Source: Megaleporinus macrocephalus (taxonomy: Eukaryota; Chordata; Actinopteri; Characiformes; Anostomidae). Taken from it: a stretch of 64,000 bases of DNA. The position numbers were made by a program, and so were the translations under genes. The stretch is from NCBI GenBank assembly GCA_021613375.1, contig CM038721.1:2878486-2942485 (forward strand), read 5' to 3'. The notes beneath the pieces are model-generated. The model saw only the letters and a list, made by a program, of their open reading frames with translations. It made no database searches and was not told where the DNA came from. Below, in pieces: positions 11,690-22,029 of this stretch (position 1 is the stretch's first letter; each line of letters begins with the position of its first letter).

Positions 11690-12960
11690 TTCTTTCTAAA
11701 TACGAACTCACTTTAAAAGGTGATTTAAAAAAAGTTTAAAGAGGTACAACCTAAAAAAGACGTTCTAATATTGTTATATGCCAAGAGGACGTCATAGAAC
11801 CCTATTCGCTGAGAACGTAGTTACAAACACTGGTATCAGTTTGACTAGAACAATGTACATTATATAAACAGTGTTCTATATAACACCAGAACAATGTTCT
11901 ATGATGTGATGATAGTAGGACCTACAATATAGAACTTTTATATTTGTAATATTCTCTTAAATATTAAAATGGGTTCTAGATTGAAAGAATCATTTATTTT
12001 CATTTATTATCATTTATTATTTACTCAAAAGTTATTTAGTTCTGTATAGAACCGTGAATGCCAGAAGAACTGTTCTAGTGCAGTTTGTAAGCGGTTCTTC
12101 TCGATAATGAAAAATCTGTTGTACGTGGTTCTATGTGAACCAAATAAGTTCCACTATTTTTTAAAAAATGGCAACGGCTCTATAGATAATAATAAAGGTT
12201 CTATGCTTTGTAAGACCTTTTTTTATTTAGAACTTTTATATTTCCATTCAGATGACTCCTTCAGTTATAATGGTTCTAGATATAACTACAGTTTTTTTAA
12301 ACATCCATGGTTTTCTAAGGGTTCTTTAGTAAAGACAGTGGTTCTTTACATAACCTTGAACACTCAAAGAACCATTTGCTTGCAATTCCTTTTCCCTCAT
12401 TTAGTGGTTCCTCTTTGAGAAGGAACGTCTGTTGTTATATATGCTTCTTTTAAAAAAATTGGTTCTACACATACCCAAAAAAGGGTTCCACTTATGTTGC
12501 TTCACACTTTTTGTGTTATATAGAACCGTTTGCTGGGAGTGTACTAGACGGGTTCTATGGTGTGTAACAATAGCAGAATCTTTAATGAGGAACTTTTATA
12601 TTTGTAAGATTCTCGAAAACTTGTTTACATTATTTTTAAATCAGAGAGAACCGTTTAACCTCGCGGAGAACCCATTCAGGTTATTCCTTGAGGTGTCACG
12701 GTTCTAGATATAACCACTGCCTCTACTTAAAGAAGCATTCCATTTATATACCACCACAAGGGATATTTTCTCAAGGGTTCTTTAGTAACGACGATGGTTC
12801 TGTACAGAACCCTGAACACTAAAGGAACTGATGTAGGACCATTTATAAAAGGGGTTCCATCGTAGAGGAAAACTGTTTTACTATGCCTGGACCGTTCTTT
12901 GAGTGTTTTGTAAAGAACCTTCTTCTTTATGAAGGAACCCTTGAAGAACCCCCATCTGTG
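11690..12960. mobile_element. GGTTCT/AGAACC MITE cluster
   Basis: About 1.3 kb in which GGTTCT, TTCTAGATATAAC, AGAACC and AGAACATT-type motifs recur every 30-80 bp in both orientations. It reads as several nested or tandem copies of a short inverted-repeat element. Examples are TGGTTCTAGATATAAC near 12269 and CGGTTCTAGATATAACC near 12699. The cluster ends about 250 bp before the mir-9 host promoter. The open frames inside it are not coding. Confidence 0.55.
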
Positions 12961-13032
12961 CAAAACTACAATTAGCCAATTATTGAGTTTTAGTTAATTG
13001 GGCCTCATTAGAGCTATATTATTTCAATGTAA

Positions 13033-13051
13033 TAGATAGATAGATAATGTA

Positions 13052-13117
<66 letters not shown>
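13033..13117. repeat. (TAGA)n microsatellite
   Basis: About 20 TAGA units with one interruption, followed by a short GA run. Confidence 0.97.
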
Positions 13118-13204
13118 GAAAGAGAGAGAGCGAGAGAGAGAGAATGAATACCCTCACATGCTATCTTCATCTCAGTGATTGTTTCATTTTTTTTTCCTCC
13201 TCCA

Positions 13205-13310
13205 TTGTGATTGGTGCGCGTCTCCCTCCCTGATTGGCCCCGCGTGTTTTTTATTCCCGGCCTCTGATTGGTCGCTCGCAAGCCCTTGCTGCCTCGGTGA
13301 CGTCACTGCA
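13205..13310 (+). promoter_or_regulatory. Putative mir-9 host gene promoter (3 CCAAT boxes and a CRE)
   Basis: Three inverted CCAAT boxes (GATTGG at 13209-13214; ATTGG at 13233-13237 and 13267-13271) are spaced 20-35 bp apart. They are followed by a perfect cAMP-response element TGACGTCA at 13298-13305. No TATA box is seen. GC and CpG content rise sharply here. The NF-Y plus CREB arrangement within about 100 bp is a classic CpG-island promoter layout, and transcription would start roughly 13310-13350. The direction is inferred from the exon donor at 13780 and from mir-9 on the plus strand. Confidence 0.6.
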
Positions 13311-13779
13311 GGAGAGAAGTGACTGAGCTGGAGGCGATTAGAGCAAAACTGGAGAGTGAGAGGAGGAGAGAGCAACACGGGCTCAGAGAGAGAGAGAGGG
13401 AGAGGGAGAAGGAGAATGGATGGATGGATGGATGGAGCGCTGTTCCAGCACCTGAGACCGACGCACTGAATAGCGCGAGCCTAGAATCTACTAAAGTGAG
13501 CTTAGAGAGAGAGAGAGTGAGCGAGTGAGCTGAGGTGCTTTCTGAATTCCCCATGTTGGAAATAAACTGGCAGCTTCTGCGCACTGGATCTGTAAAGAGG
13601 CTCGAGAAGCTCCGGAGAGGGAAACGGTGATGATGATGATGATGATGGTGATGGTGTTTATTTGGCCTGACTAAGTGCTCAACACAGTTCCAGCACAAGC
13701 TTCACCGTCTCACACACGGAGCCTCGAGATGTTTCACCTGAGCTCCGCCGGGTCAGCCTGGCCGCGGACAGCGCGAGAG
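13311..13779 (+). ncRNA. Candidate first exon of the mir-9 host transcript
   Basis: A GC- and purine-rich segment ends at a strong donor (GAG followed by GTAAGAG, with GT at 13780-13781). It lies directly downstream of the CCAAT/CRE promoter and 1.4 kb upstream of mir-9 on the same strand. The exact start is unknown. An ATG at 13729 opens 17 codons that reach the donor in phase 0, which could be an upstream small ORF; coding is not assumed. It contains low-complexity GA-rich (13386-13412), GGAT (13417-13436) and GAT (13628-13653) runs. Confidence 0.5.
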
Positions 13780-14068
13780 GTAAGAGTTTGATTGCTGTTT
13801 CTGTTTAATGGTGTTTCTCTCGCTCTGAGCTCATTAGGTGGCTGAAGTTGGGAAAGTTGGGAAAACACTGTTGGACGGTTTCATTAGCGACCAGCTGGAC
13901 TTACCTGGACAGTACACGTGTTAATTAATCACTGTAGGAGTTTATTAATCATTATAGGAGTCAGTGTGATTTTCTATACGTTCTGTGCTCAAATATTTGA
14001 GTCCTGCGTAAAATTCAAAGCTAAAATCTAAACTACTGATAGTTTGTATCTCCGATCAGACTATTAAG

Positions 14069-14069
<1 letters not shown>

Positions 14070-14158
<89 letters not shown>
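14070..14158. repeat. (AT)n then (AC)n microsatellite
   Basis: About 37 AT dinucleotides followed by seven AC units, within the putative first intron. Confidence 0.97.
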
Positions 14159-14159
<1 letters not shown>

Positions 14160-14374
14160 TATGGGTGATATGCTGTTTGATATGTGATATGTGCATACTG
14201 AATGAATTTAACGTTGCATAATAATGAATAATAATAATAATAATTCTAATTTATATAACCAGAATCATTGTTTTACTTCTAGACTTATTTCTAAAGTAAA
14301 CAACTCCTGAGATTATTTCTTTATTGGCACGCACGGGTCTGTTTGTTTGGAAGTTGTAAGTTGCGTTAATAAGT

Positions 14375-14421
14375 CACGTGCCAGCACAACAGGTAGGCCA
14401 ATTAAAACGGCAGTGACGTCA
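14375..14421 (+). promoter_or_regulatory. CACGTG E-box plus perfect CRE
   Basis: CACGTG at 14375-14380 and TGACGTCA at 14414-14421 lie in a CpG-bearing patch between the candidate first exon and mir-9. They could belong to a second promoter or an intronic enhancer. Confidence 0.4.
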
Positions 14422-14699
14422 CGCGGCCCACAGCTTTTAATGCTGGTGTATTTTGCTGCGTCTTATTTCATTGTATGCATGCTTTTATTTTATTCCACGT
14501 AACATATTAGCTGTTATTACTTATTAGATCACTTAAAGATTTTTTTATTATAGTTTATATAATTCTTGAATATTCTATTTTAAGTTAAAATCTTTCTTAC
14601 GAAAACGATTAATGAGAGAATGTGTATATGTGTAATGTGTATATGTTTAAAATGATATAAAATGTCTAAAATGCAGATAATGTATCCCATATCTAATTA

Positions 14700-14700
<1 letters not shown>

Positions 14701-14782
<82 letters not shown>

Positions 14783-14790
14783 AAAAAACC

Positions 14791-14860
<70 letters not shown>
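14701..14860. repeat. Two (TA)n tracts
   Basis: TA tracts at 14702-14775 and 14793-14860 are separated by an A-rich spacer of about 18 bp. Confidence 0.97.
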
Positions 14861-14865
<5 letters not shown>

Positions 14866-15169
14866 TGTGGCTGACAGATTAATCAGCCCAAGTTTTTTAT
14901 TCTGGAATTACAAAAAAAAAAAAAAACTCACGCGGATGTAGAGAATATAAAAAAATCTAGTGTAAAACTTTTTGAGAGGTTTGATATTAAACACGCGGTG
15001 TGTCTAATGTGCACGTGCGCCTGGAGGACAAATGGAGGATCCTCCGTCCCACGTGCGCAGCTCGGTGCGTCTCTCCACCATGTGTGTATGTATGTGTTAA
15101 CCTGTCCTGTGTCGACCAGGTGTCCTGCGCGAGCTGCTCCGCGAGCTGAGTGAAGGGAGGCTGCTGCTG

Positions 15170-15192
15170 TCTTTGGTTATCTAGCTGTATGA
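15170..15192 (+). ncRNA. mir9: miR-9-5p mature arm
   Basis: A 23-nt arm, seed CTTTGGT at 15171-15177, identical to the canonical vertebrate miR-9-5p by recall. Confidence 0.96.
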
Positions 15193-15208
15193 GTGTTTAC
15201 GTGCCATC

Positions 15209-15230
15209 ATAAAGCTAGATAACCGAAAGT
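15209..15230 (+). ncRNA. mir9: miR-9-3p mature arm (miR-9*)
   Basis: A 22-nt arm, seed TAAAGCT at 15210-15216, pairing with the 5p arm with 2-nt-type overhangs. It matches canonical miR-9-3p by recall. Confidence 0.95.
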
Positions 15231-15755
15231 AGGAACGGCCTCCTCTACTGCAGGACAGACGCGCTCGCACTCACGCGCACGCACGTGCCCGGGGGAGAGG
15301 CTCTGTAAGGTAAGCAGCGTGCCAGAATAATTTATTTTTATTATTTTATTTTTGGACGCTTTCTAACTATTAATTCAGATGAATAGAGATCGATTGGCAG
15401 CTTTATTGGCCCGCAGGTGGACAATTATACATAACCACATGTGCACATTTTAGAAGTATGTTTTTCTGTATTTGTGGGTTTATGGCCCTCGATTTTTTTA
15501 AATCTGTCGTTTAAATAACTTGCTTTTAAACAGGACGCAATATAAACCCCCAGGATGTTTTTTTTTATAAATTGTTTACTAAACTGATTTATTAAACTGA
15601 TATGTTTCAGCCTTCTGAAATGAAAGACAGTTAAAAGAACGAAGTGCGTCAGTATGTAAATAATGTTTTTTTTATTATTTTCTAAATTAATGAATTGATT
15701 TATCGACATCTCGATCTCGATTGCAAATCCTTTGTTAACTTTTTTTGCGCGCGAG

Positions 15756-15759
<4 letters not shown>

Positions 15760-15797
<38 letters not shown>
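15760..15797. repeat. (GA)n microsatellite
   Basis: About 19 GA units within the host locus. Confidence 0.97.
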
Positions 15798-15803
<6 letters not shown>

Positions 15804-16201
15804 CGAGGAGAGTAGCATGTTAAAGCTCATGCTAAGCCCACGCGGATAATTCACAAATGCACGAGCCTGAAATGAATGTTCAGATTTTCTGGAAGCCTCC
15901 AAACTCCATTCACACACACATTACTAATCTCCTCTTTATAACAGAACCCAACTAAGTTGCACAGAACACAACGGTTCTAGACTCTATTCCCAGCGTGCAG
16001 TAGAGCCTGAAGCACGCGCAGCGACCAGGCAGGCCTAGTGGGACCTTGAACTGGATGCACTCCAGTATAATACTAAGCTCACTTGTGTGCTAGATAGAAC
16101 ATAGTGTGCAGCTTTCTAGAACGTGCTGTGCATATAATGCCAGATCTAGAACTGATGCTGAGAATGCAATGCTACCAAGCTAAACTGATGCTCAGAATTC
16201 A

Positions 16202-16203
<2 letters not shown>

Positions 16204-16271
<68 letters not shown>
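16204..16271. repeat. (AT)n microsatellite
   Basis: About 34 AT units, adjoining a reversed MITE fragment. Confidence 0.97.
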
Positions 16272-16273
<2 letters not shown>

Positions 16274-16280
16274 TCCCAAA

Positions 16281-16392
16281 CTGCTATAAACACAAAATAC
16301 CTTTCCATTAACTTACATTAAAAGTAAACAATGTTTTTGGCTCTGTCATTTTGAAAATACTCACTTTTCTTTGGACAGTAATGATAAATTTA
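16281..16392 (-). mobile_element. MITE family 1, copy F (reverse, truncated)
   Basis: Contains ACTTACATTAAAAGTAAAC, TTTTTGGCTCTGTC and the terminus TTTTCTTTGGACAGTAATGA. The distal half has been lost. Confidence 0.65.
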
Positions 16393-16599
16393 TGGAACTG
16401 TTGATGGATTGTATATGTATATATGCTTAGTTCTTCTATTGTTTAAAGCTTCACATTGAAGCATCATTCATTCTGTGAGTGTAAGAGACTCAACAGAGAG
16501 TGTAGAGTGCTTAGCCACTGTGTGAAGTTCCTTGAGTTCTAGCTTGTGTGTGGACGTCTAGAACATTAAGCTTCCATCCTAACGACTTCTTACGAATTC

Positions 16600-16930
16600 A
16601 AAGAATATACATAATCAGCCAGCGTCGGCAATTAAGCTGGAAAGTGAATGTAATCAGAGCCCAGCCGTCCGGATGTTGTGGTTCTAATTGGTTTGACTGG
16701 GGTGGCCCTGTGAATGGCCAACGCAAGGGTTTCCCACGAGGCGACAGGTTTTTTCCCCCCCAGAGTTGTTCAGAGGCCTCAAAGACCTCAGGGCCGGATC
16801 AGCGGCTTCTGAGATTGGCCTTTGCGCCCACCAAACACACCCTCTCCCGCACCCACCCAGAACGTATAGCTTTATCTGTGTATTTAAGGCAAAGCGGAAC
16901 CGCACCCTGGACTAATTGATGGTCACGCTT
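16600..16930. promoter_or_regulatory. Low-repeat GC-rich block, possible conserved non-coding element
   Basis: A stretch of balanced composition without microsatellites, in the putative host-gene intron. Frames are open by chance on both strands, with no splice-flanked exon. I treat it as candidate regulatory DNA only. Confidence 0.3.
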
Positions 16931-17009
16931 CGTTTTGTGCAGCCAGCTTGTGTAAAATCAGTGTTGTAGTATTTCATATCATTAACTGCCCTGATTAGAG
17001 TAACGACTG

Positions 17010-17017
17010 TGACGTCA
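17010..17017. promoter_or_regulatory. Perfect CRE palindrome
   Basis: TGACGTCA followed by C. It is the third perfect CRE in 3.7 kb (others at 13298 and 14414). Confidence 0.45.
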
Positions 17018-17569
17018 CCAAAGCTTAATCCCTGTAGGATATTTGAAAAACGTATTTATTTTTTTGGTAAAGCAGTAGCGGGTCACTCGTGCAGGCGACT
17101 GTCATTTATCATTTATTGCTGGTTTTTAAGTCATTCACGAGGTCACTCAGAAAGCAGTGGCTCCATAGCGGGACTGATATTTGTTGAAGCTGCTGCGGAG
17201 GCCTGTGTGGTTAGTGATTAGTCATAGTGAACCACAGCGTTGTCTTTAGGTGTAAACTGATATACTGTTGTGACCACAAAGAATCAGTGAATACACTCGC
17301 ACGTCGTTACCACAAGCACGTTTAAGGCCTGATTAAATACGAATAATAGTCATATCCTCCAAATATGAATTTACTTTTATTGAATGGCCACAATGTAGAC
17401 AATGCATCTTTTATGAATTGACGTAAAATTCGTTTTGCTTATACGTTACAGCATTTAATTGCTAGTCAAATTATGACTTTTACATAATTCACGATTTAGA
17501 AAATCCTGAAACCGTTTATTATAAAGGCTCTAAACGTTCTATAAAGCCATGTTTTTGTTTGTCGTCCAG

Positions 17570-17641
17570 CCCACAGCTCCACCCTGATCGCAGTGTCTTT
17601 TTGAGAGACCGGAGGACAATGCAGTGGAACATCATCATCCA
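17570..17641 (+). ncRNA. Candidate internal exon of the mir-9 host transcript
   Basis: A pyrimidine-rich acceptor (GTTTTTGTTTGTCGTCCAG, ending at 17569; a second AG at 17575-17576) and a good donor (CCA followed by GTAAGT, with GT at 17642) define a 65- or 72-nt exon. It lies 2.3 kb downstream of the mir-9-proximal donor. With the 17576 acceptor the exon is open throughout in one frame and contains an in-frame ATG at 17618. Splicing is predicted, not shown. Confidence 0.4.
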
Positions 17642-17999
17642 GTAAGTACACAATCTACCGTAGTGCTGCTTTCGAATGGAACCGGCAGTCCAGCTGCTAA
17701 AACACAACATCTAAAATCTTCAGGCCCTGAATGGGGCACCAGGTCCTCCAGCAGCAGAGAGCAGAGATCGTTTCAGAGCAAACGTTTCTACTGCTTGGTG
17801 CTGGTGGAGGTCTAGCCCTGATCAAGGCTGTGGATTTATGTGTGACTCAGGCAGGTTCATAGGCTTTAGCTTTTTATTTATTTATTTATTCTAAAATGAT
17901 ATTCATACAACAGACAGAGGATGAAAACTTAAGCATCTCAGGTGTTTATTCTGTTTGCTGAAAGCCTGTCACTCTGTGTCATGCCATCTTTCCCCTGTA

Positions 18000-18419
18000 T
18001 ATGTACTGGTTTGTTTTTTTAGAGAGTCTTATTACAGATAGATACTTACATGTTGATGTATTAAGTGTAGATACTTATATACGTCATTACATATAGACAT
18101 ACTTTTTATTGCATGTATGTTGTAACATATTAAATATACTATTATATGTAGATACATATATATTATCAACACATGGAGTATTTATATATATTTCTTTTAG
18201 GTACTAATATGTATAACTCATATTGGATATATTACTGTGTATAACTATGTATCTGTGTAATGCATATACATACATAAAACATTTATATATACATAATACA
18301 TAATATTGCATAATATTATTACAAAATATTATTACGTGTAGATACTAACATGTATAAGACATATTTTATAAATGTGCTGTCAGTACATCAGCTACTAATA
18401 ATATATACCAGTTATATGC

Positions 18420-18464
<45 letters not shown>

Positions 18465-18560
18465 ATACAGGTACATATATGGTATATGAGTTTTATTATT
18501 ACATTTATTATATATACAGATTCATTATATATTGTTCATATAGGCTCACATCCTGATATA
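18000..18560. repeat. AT-rich degenerate repeat with (ATT)n at 18420-18463
   Basis: Recurring TAGATACTTA/ATATGTAGATAC motifs from 18030 to 18350, then about 14 ATT units. No gene. Confidence 0.7.
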
Positions 18561-18869
18561 ATAAAAAAACAAACCTTTGTGTGTGTTGGTGCTGCCACTG
18601 TCTGACTCATCAACCCCTCAACCATCACCTGAACATCGACACTCACAGATCTGTTGACACCTTGTGTCTACATAAACAAGTGCTACCGGATTTCCATGCT
18701 TTTCCAAAAATTAAAAGAATTCAGTTTTCCGTGTTGCCTCAGAGATTCAGCGGGCTTAGCGAAACATAGAGGTCACAGTCGAAAGACACCATCTGTTCTA
18801 GTTCCATGCCAGTAAATATCATACCAAATATTACATAACGCGCTGCTTCGCGTCTCACTTAAATCACAC

Positions 18870-19520
18870 GAGTTTAGTTATTATCGTCTGTCAAAAAGTG
18901 AGCTCCACACATTCTCCGAGCTGATGTGGAACCGGAGCTAATGCGCGGAACTCAATGATGCCACGTTAAAAGCCACCAAATACATTTTGTATGAATCACA
19001 GATAAGATCAAAGAGGCCGAGACGGAATCCGAACGTCTTTTGGCATGCTTCGGAATACGCAGTCGGAGCGAGTCCAGGACATTAGGCCGGGGGGGGGGGG
19101 TGAGGGAGGAGGGGGTGCTTGAATGCGATAAATGATCAGAGAGAGGAAATGATATGTCTGTCTCCGTCTCAGTAATGATAAAAACGTATGGGTCACTATG
19201 GCGATACATATTAGCGTTATGTAAAATTAATGTGTGCGGAGAAATTTTGTCATCATTCATTAACAGTGATCTTTTCCCGCTAAACTGGTTACCCAGCTCA
19301 ATTGAATAAGGCTCGTGCGATGAAATTATGGGTGGACAGCAATTGATCGCGAAGCTGATTTAGTGCGCCCACCTGTACGGAGACCGCCACGTCAACCAGC
19401 CGGGAGAATTCGGAAAAGCCAAAGCAGAGAGCAGCTCGGCCGGAGGAGAAACGTTGAGGCCGAGCAATCTCCAAGTTCTTTACGGCGAAGTTGCTTTGCA
19501 TAGAATACAAAGGAATTACA
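18870..19520. promoter_or_regulatory. Candidate conserved non-coding block
   Basis: About 650 bp of complex sequence with many TAAT-type homeodomain cores (ATTAGCGTTA, AAATTAATG, CAATTGAAT, CAATTGATC) and no splice-supported exon. A G-run at 19090-19099 is the only simple repeat. It is located within the mir-9 downstream domain. Conservation could not be tested here. Confidence 0.35.
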
Positions 19521-20345
19521 GTTATTTTGTTCCTTAATTTTTTTTTTTCCTCTCTAAAGACAGATTATACGGTAGTTGCCATGACATCCGCTTTTGGCGG
19601 TGATAAAAGGGGGCTTTTTTTTTTTTATTGTGCTTTACTTTCTTGTTTCCCCCCATAGTGACTGCCAGGCCATTCACACTGTCTTGATGGAGCACGACAG
19701 GGAAAAAAAATGGCACAACCACCCAAATGAAAGAATAGAAAATAATGGTCAACTCTCATCCTCTTTTCACTAGCGCCCCCCAACTCCCCCCACCCCACAG
19801 CTCCCACCATCAACGGAAGCGTTTAGTGCCATGTGTGCCCCCAGAGAGAGGACCGGGAGGGGAAAAAGGAGAAAAAAAAAAAAAAACGACGAGCAAGAGG
19901 CTGCAGCTTGTGTGCCAGTGGGGACAAAGAGGCTGCTGCCAGTTGCCACGGACCACCCCCGCCAACCCCCACCCCCCAGATGCTGAAGATTGGAGCCCAG
20001 AATGAGGGGTTTGTGTGCGAGGAAGCCATCTTGATGGAGAAGCTGGCTGCCTGCTTCCTAAAATGGCTGTGTTGGCATGAGGTAGGTTTGCATCATTGCC
20101 TCTATTAGACCCAGCATTGGCCATTATTCCTAGTTCACAGCAAAGCTTTGAGCTCGCTTTCATCTCTCCATCAGCCATGCTGATCTCGCCAATTACCCCG
20201 GTAGGTCATTCCGAATGCAAAAAAAAGAAGAAAAAAAAAAGAAAAACCAACAACAACAAATGAATGGAGTGAATATGTGGTTGAGAGCTCCATGCATATT
20301 CCCCGCGCCATGCTGCCGCTGCAGGGCTACCAGGTATTAGTCATT
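19521..20345. promoter_or_regulatory. Candidate conserved non-coding block (best part 19985-20220)
   Basis: After poly-T/poly-A and C-rich runs, the segment 19985-20220 is notably complex. It includes AAAATGGCTGTG, CAGCATTGGCCATTATTCC and GCCAATTACCCCGG, with no coding pattern. It resembles the conserved blocks seen near developmental regulators. Open frames across it run on both strands and are not splice-supported. Confidence 0.35.
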
Positions 20346-20577
20346 GTTTTGTTTTTGTTTTTGTTTTTTTTCTTCTAAGGCACCTTTTGTTTGAAGCATA
20401 TTTGCTGTTTACAGAAAGCTAGCATCACAGATCGCCATGCCGACCACGTACATATACAAACACGGCGCTTATCATTTCTAAAAATTAGAAAGTTTGATGA
20501 TGTAGTATGTAAACATAGCTTTAAGTTTTAAAACATCCATATATTGTCTTTTATATAATGTTAAAAACCAGCGTTTA

Positions 20578-20765
20578 CATATCATATCGTCACAGTTCAA
20601 TGAGAAACGAGTATCTCCAAAATGGAAACTTTACTGGAGAGGACAAAAACGGTCTTCACTTTCAATGTAAGTCAATGGAACCAGAATTTTTTCCAAAGTT
20701 ACTTAGGAGCATTTCTATTGGTCCATTCATTGTATGTGTCCATAAACTGTACCCAACACCCAAGT
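20578..20765 (+). mobile_element. MITE family 1, copy D (right end lost)
   Basis: Left ATCGTCACAGTTCAATGAG, body ACTTTACTGGAGAGGACAAA, GTAAGTCAATGGAACCAGAA and GGAGCATTTCTATTGGTCC. Confidence 0.75.
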
Positions 20766-20989
20766 TGCCGTGTTTAAACGACAATGAAAGCTTAAAAACT
20801 GCAGCAGTTTAGCCCCGCCCACATGCTGAAGTTCTAAGGAGTGTTTCAGCGCAGCCCCGACATATTTACTTAAAAGCCCTACAGCCTGTTTAATTCTAGG
20901 CCGTGAAATGAACACGTGAAAACTAATCAGGGCTGTTTTTGGAGCCAAAGTCTCCTCAAATATCACAGTTTAATTAAACCAATTCATAA

Positions 20990-21350
20990 AAGACTAGAAC
21001 AGCGTAGCATGTTGGGCCTAACACACACCATGCAAACCGAGCAACGTGAGGACTAATGAACGGAAATGAAGCCTCCGCGTTTAATCATTTGTAACGAGGC
21101 GGATGTGGCCGCTCGGAGAACGTGCTGCAAGTCATACGTGATATTCATAATCGTCCTCCTAAAAAAAAAAAAAACGAAAAAAATCTTAAACGGGAAGGAT
21201 GCGTAAGAGAATAGAATCTGTTTAAAACGATCAGTTAAGCCTCACTTCGTCGCCAAGAAGCCACCCTGTCTTGATTTCTTTCATTATTTCTTTCATTATT
21301 AAAAATACAATAGTCAAAAAGTGCTATCTACTTCAAAGAAGTTAGCACAC
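20990..21350. promoter_or_regulatory. Candidate conserved non-coding block
   Basis: Complex sequence containing TTTAATCATTTGTAACGAGG and GTGATATTCATAATCG, interrupted by a poly-A run. No gene features. Confidence 0.3.
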
Positions 21351-21925
21351 TATAAAAACTCTACATCCTCTTGACCGGCGGAGCAGAGCCGGCCCGTGCT
21401 GAAGTGCTCTCGGCGTGAGTAGGATCCGTTTGCCCTCCTTGCCAATAGGCTTCATGGAGGCGCTCACACTGAGTAGCACGTAAGATTAAGAAGGGGGTTT
21501 CAAGGCCGCTGCTGCCAGACCCCTTAACAGCAAGGCACTGGCGACCCACCGAACATACTGTAAGTGGCCTTAGTGGAAGTAGTGCTGCTGCATGTGGAGC
21601 GGCTCAGGCGGCGAGGAGAAAGAGAGAGGCCTGTATGTGTTCTGCCGCAGAGATGGAACGCCAGTATCTTGCTACGTGGCATTAAAAGGTCACCGGCGTC
21701 CTCACGTCCATCGCTGTCGGTATGCAAGCGTAACCATTTGTCTGTTTTAATGCTCCAAACGCAGGAAAACAGAGTTTATTTCATGGTGACCAATCACCCG
21801 GATCGTGACTTTTAAGCAAATCAGACATTAAGCAGATAGAGCACACTGATAAATGAGCAAATCAGATGCGTCGCCGTTTGCATATTTAAAGCTATTTAAA
21901 TATCATGTACCTGAAGAGAGAGGAA

Positions 21926-21929
<4 letters not shown>

Positions 21930-21980
<51 letters not shown>
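21930..21980. repeat. (CA)n/(TA)n microsatellite
   Basis: Six or so CA units followed by about 20 TA units. Confidence 0.95.
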
Positions 21981-21982
<2 letters not shown>

Positions 21983-22029
21983 GTAGATGCATATATGCAT
22001 AATTGCAAATACTTACTGCACGCCGGACC

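Larger units (their letters stand above)
15155..15244 (+). ncRNA. mir9: mir-9 precursor hairpin (probably the mir-9-3 paralogue)
   Basis: The two mature arms match vertebrate miR-9 exactly as I know them. miR-9-5p starts with T then CTTTGGTT (seed) at 15170, and miR-9-3p starts ATAAAGCT at 15209. The 16-nt loop lies between 15193 and 15208. The lower stem GAGGC/GCCTC continues below the mature duplex with only a few mismatches, giving a precursor of about 90 nt. miR-9 is a brain-enriched microRNA that promotes neuronal differentiation, targeting among others HES1/her6, Nr2e1 and FoxG1. Teleosts have several loci; assignment to mir-9-3 rests on linkage to kif7 and is less certain than miR-9 itself. 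Confidence 0.97.
14990..15290 (+). promoter_or_regulatory. E-box/HES-site cluster around mir-9
   Basis: Three CACGTG palindromes (15012-15017, 15050-15055, 15282-15287) and CACGCG-type sites (around 14991, 15273) flank the hairpin in a CpG-rich block. CACGTG and CACGCG are the preferred sites of bHLH-Orange repressors (HES/HEY/her). HES factors and miR-9 are known to cross-repress each other in neural progenitors. Occupancy here is inference. Confidence 0.4.
15120..15309 (+). ncRNA. Candidate exon of the mir-9 host transcript containing the hairpin
   Basis: A possible acceptor (branch-like TGTTAAC, then CTGTCCTGTGTCGACCAG ending at 15119) and a strong donor (AAG followed by GTAAGC, with GT at 15310) bracket 190 nt that contain the whole mir-9 hairpin. 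If both are used, the microRNA is exonic and splicing would compete with Drosha cropping. The donor is more convincing than the acceptor. Alternatively, a transcript may start within this CpG block. Confidence 0.4.

Noticed and set aside
13628..13653. (GAT)n as a polyAsp/His coding tract in the first exon
   Set aside because: No supported reading frame runs through it; treated as a simple repeat in a UTR-like exon.
16548..16919. 123-codon plus-strand frame
   Set aside because: Opposite-strand frame also open, no splice sites in phase, looks like non-coding conserved-type DNA.
19810..20178. 122-codon minus-strand frame
   Set aside because: Contains poly-Phe from a poly-A run; overlapping frames open on both strands; no gene context.
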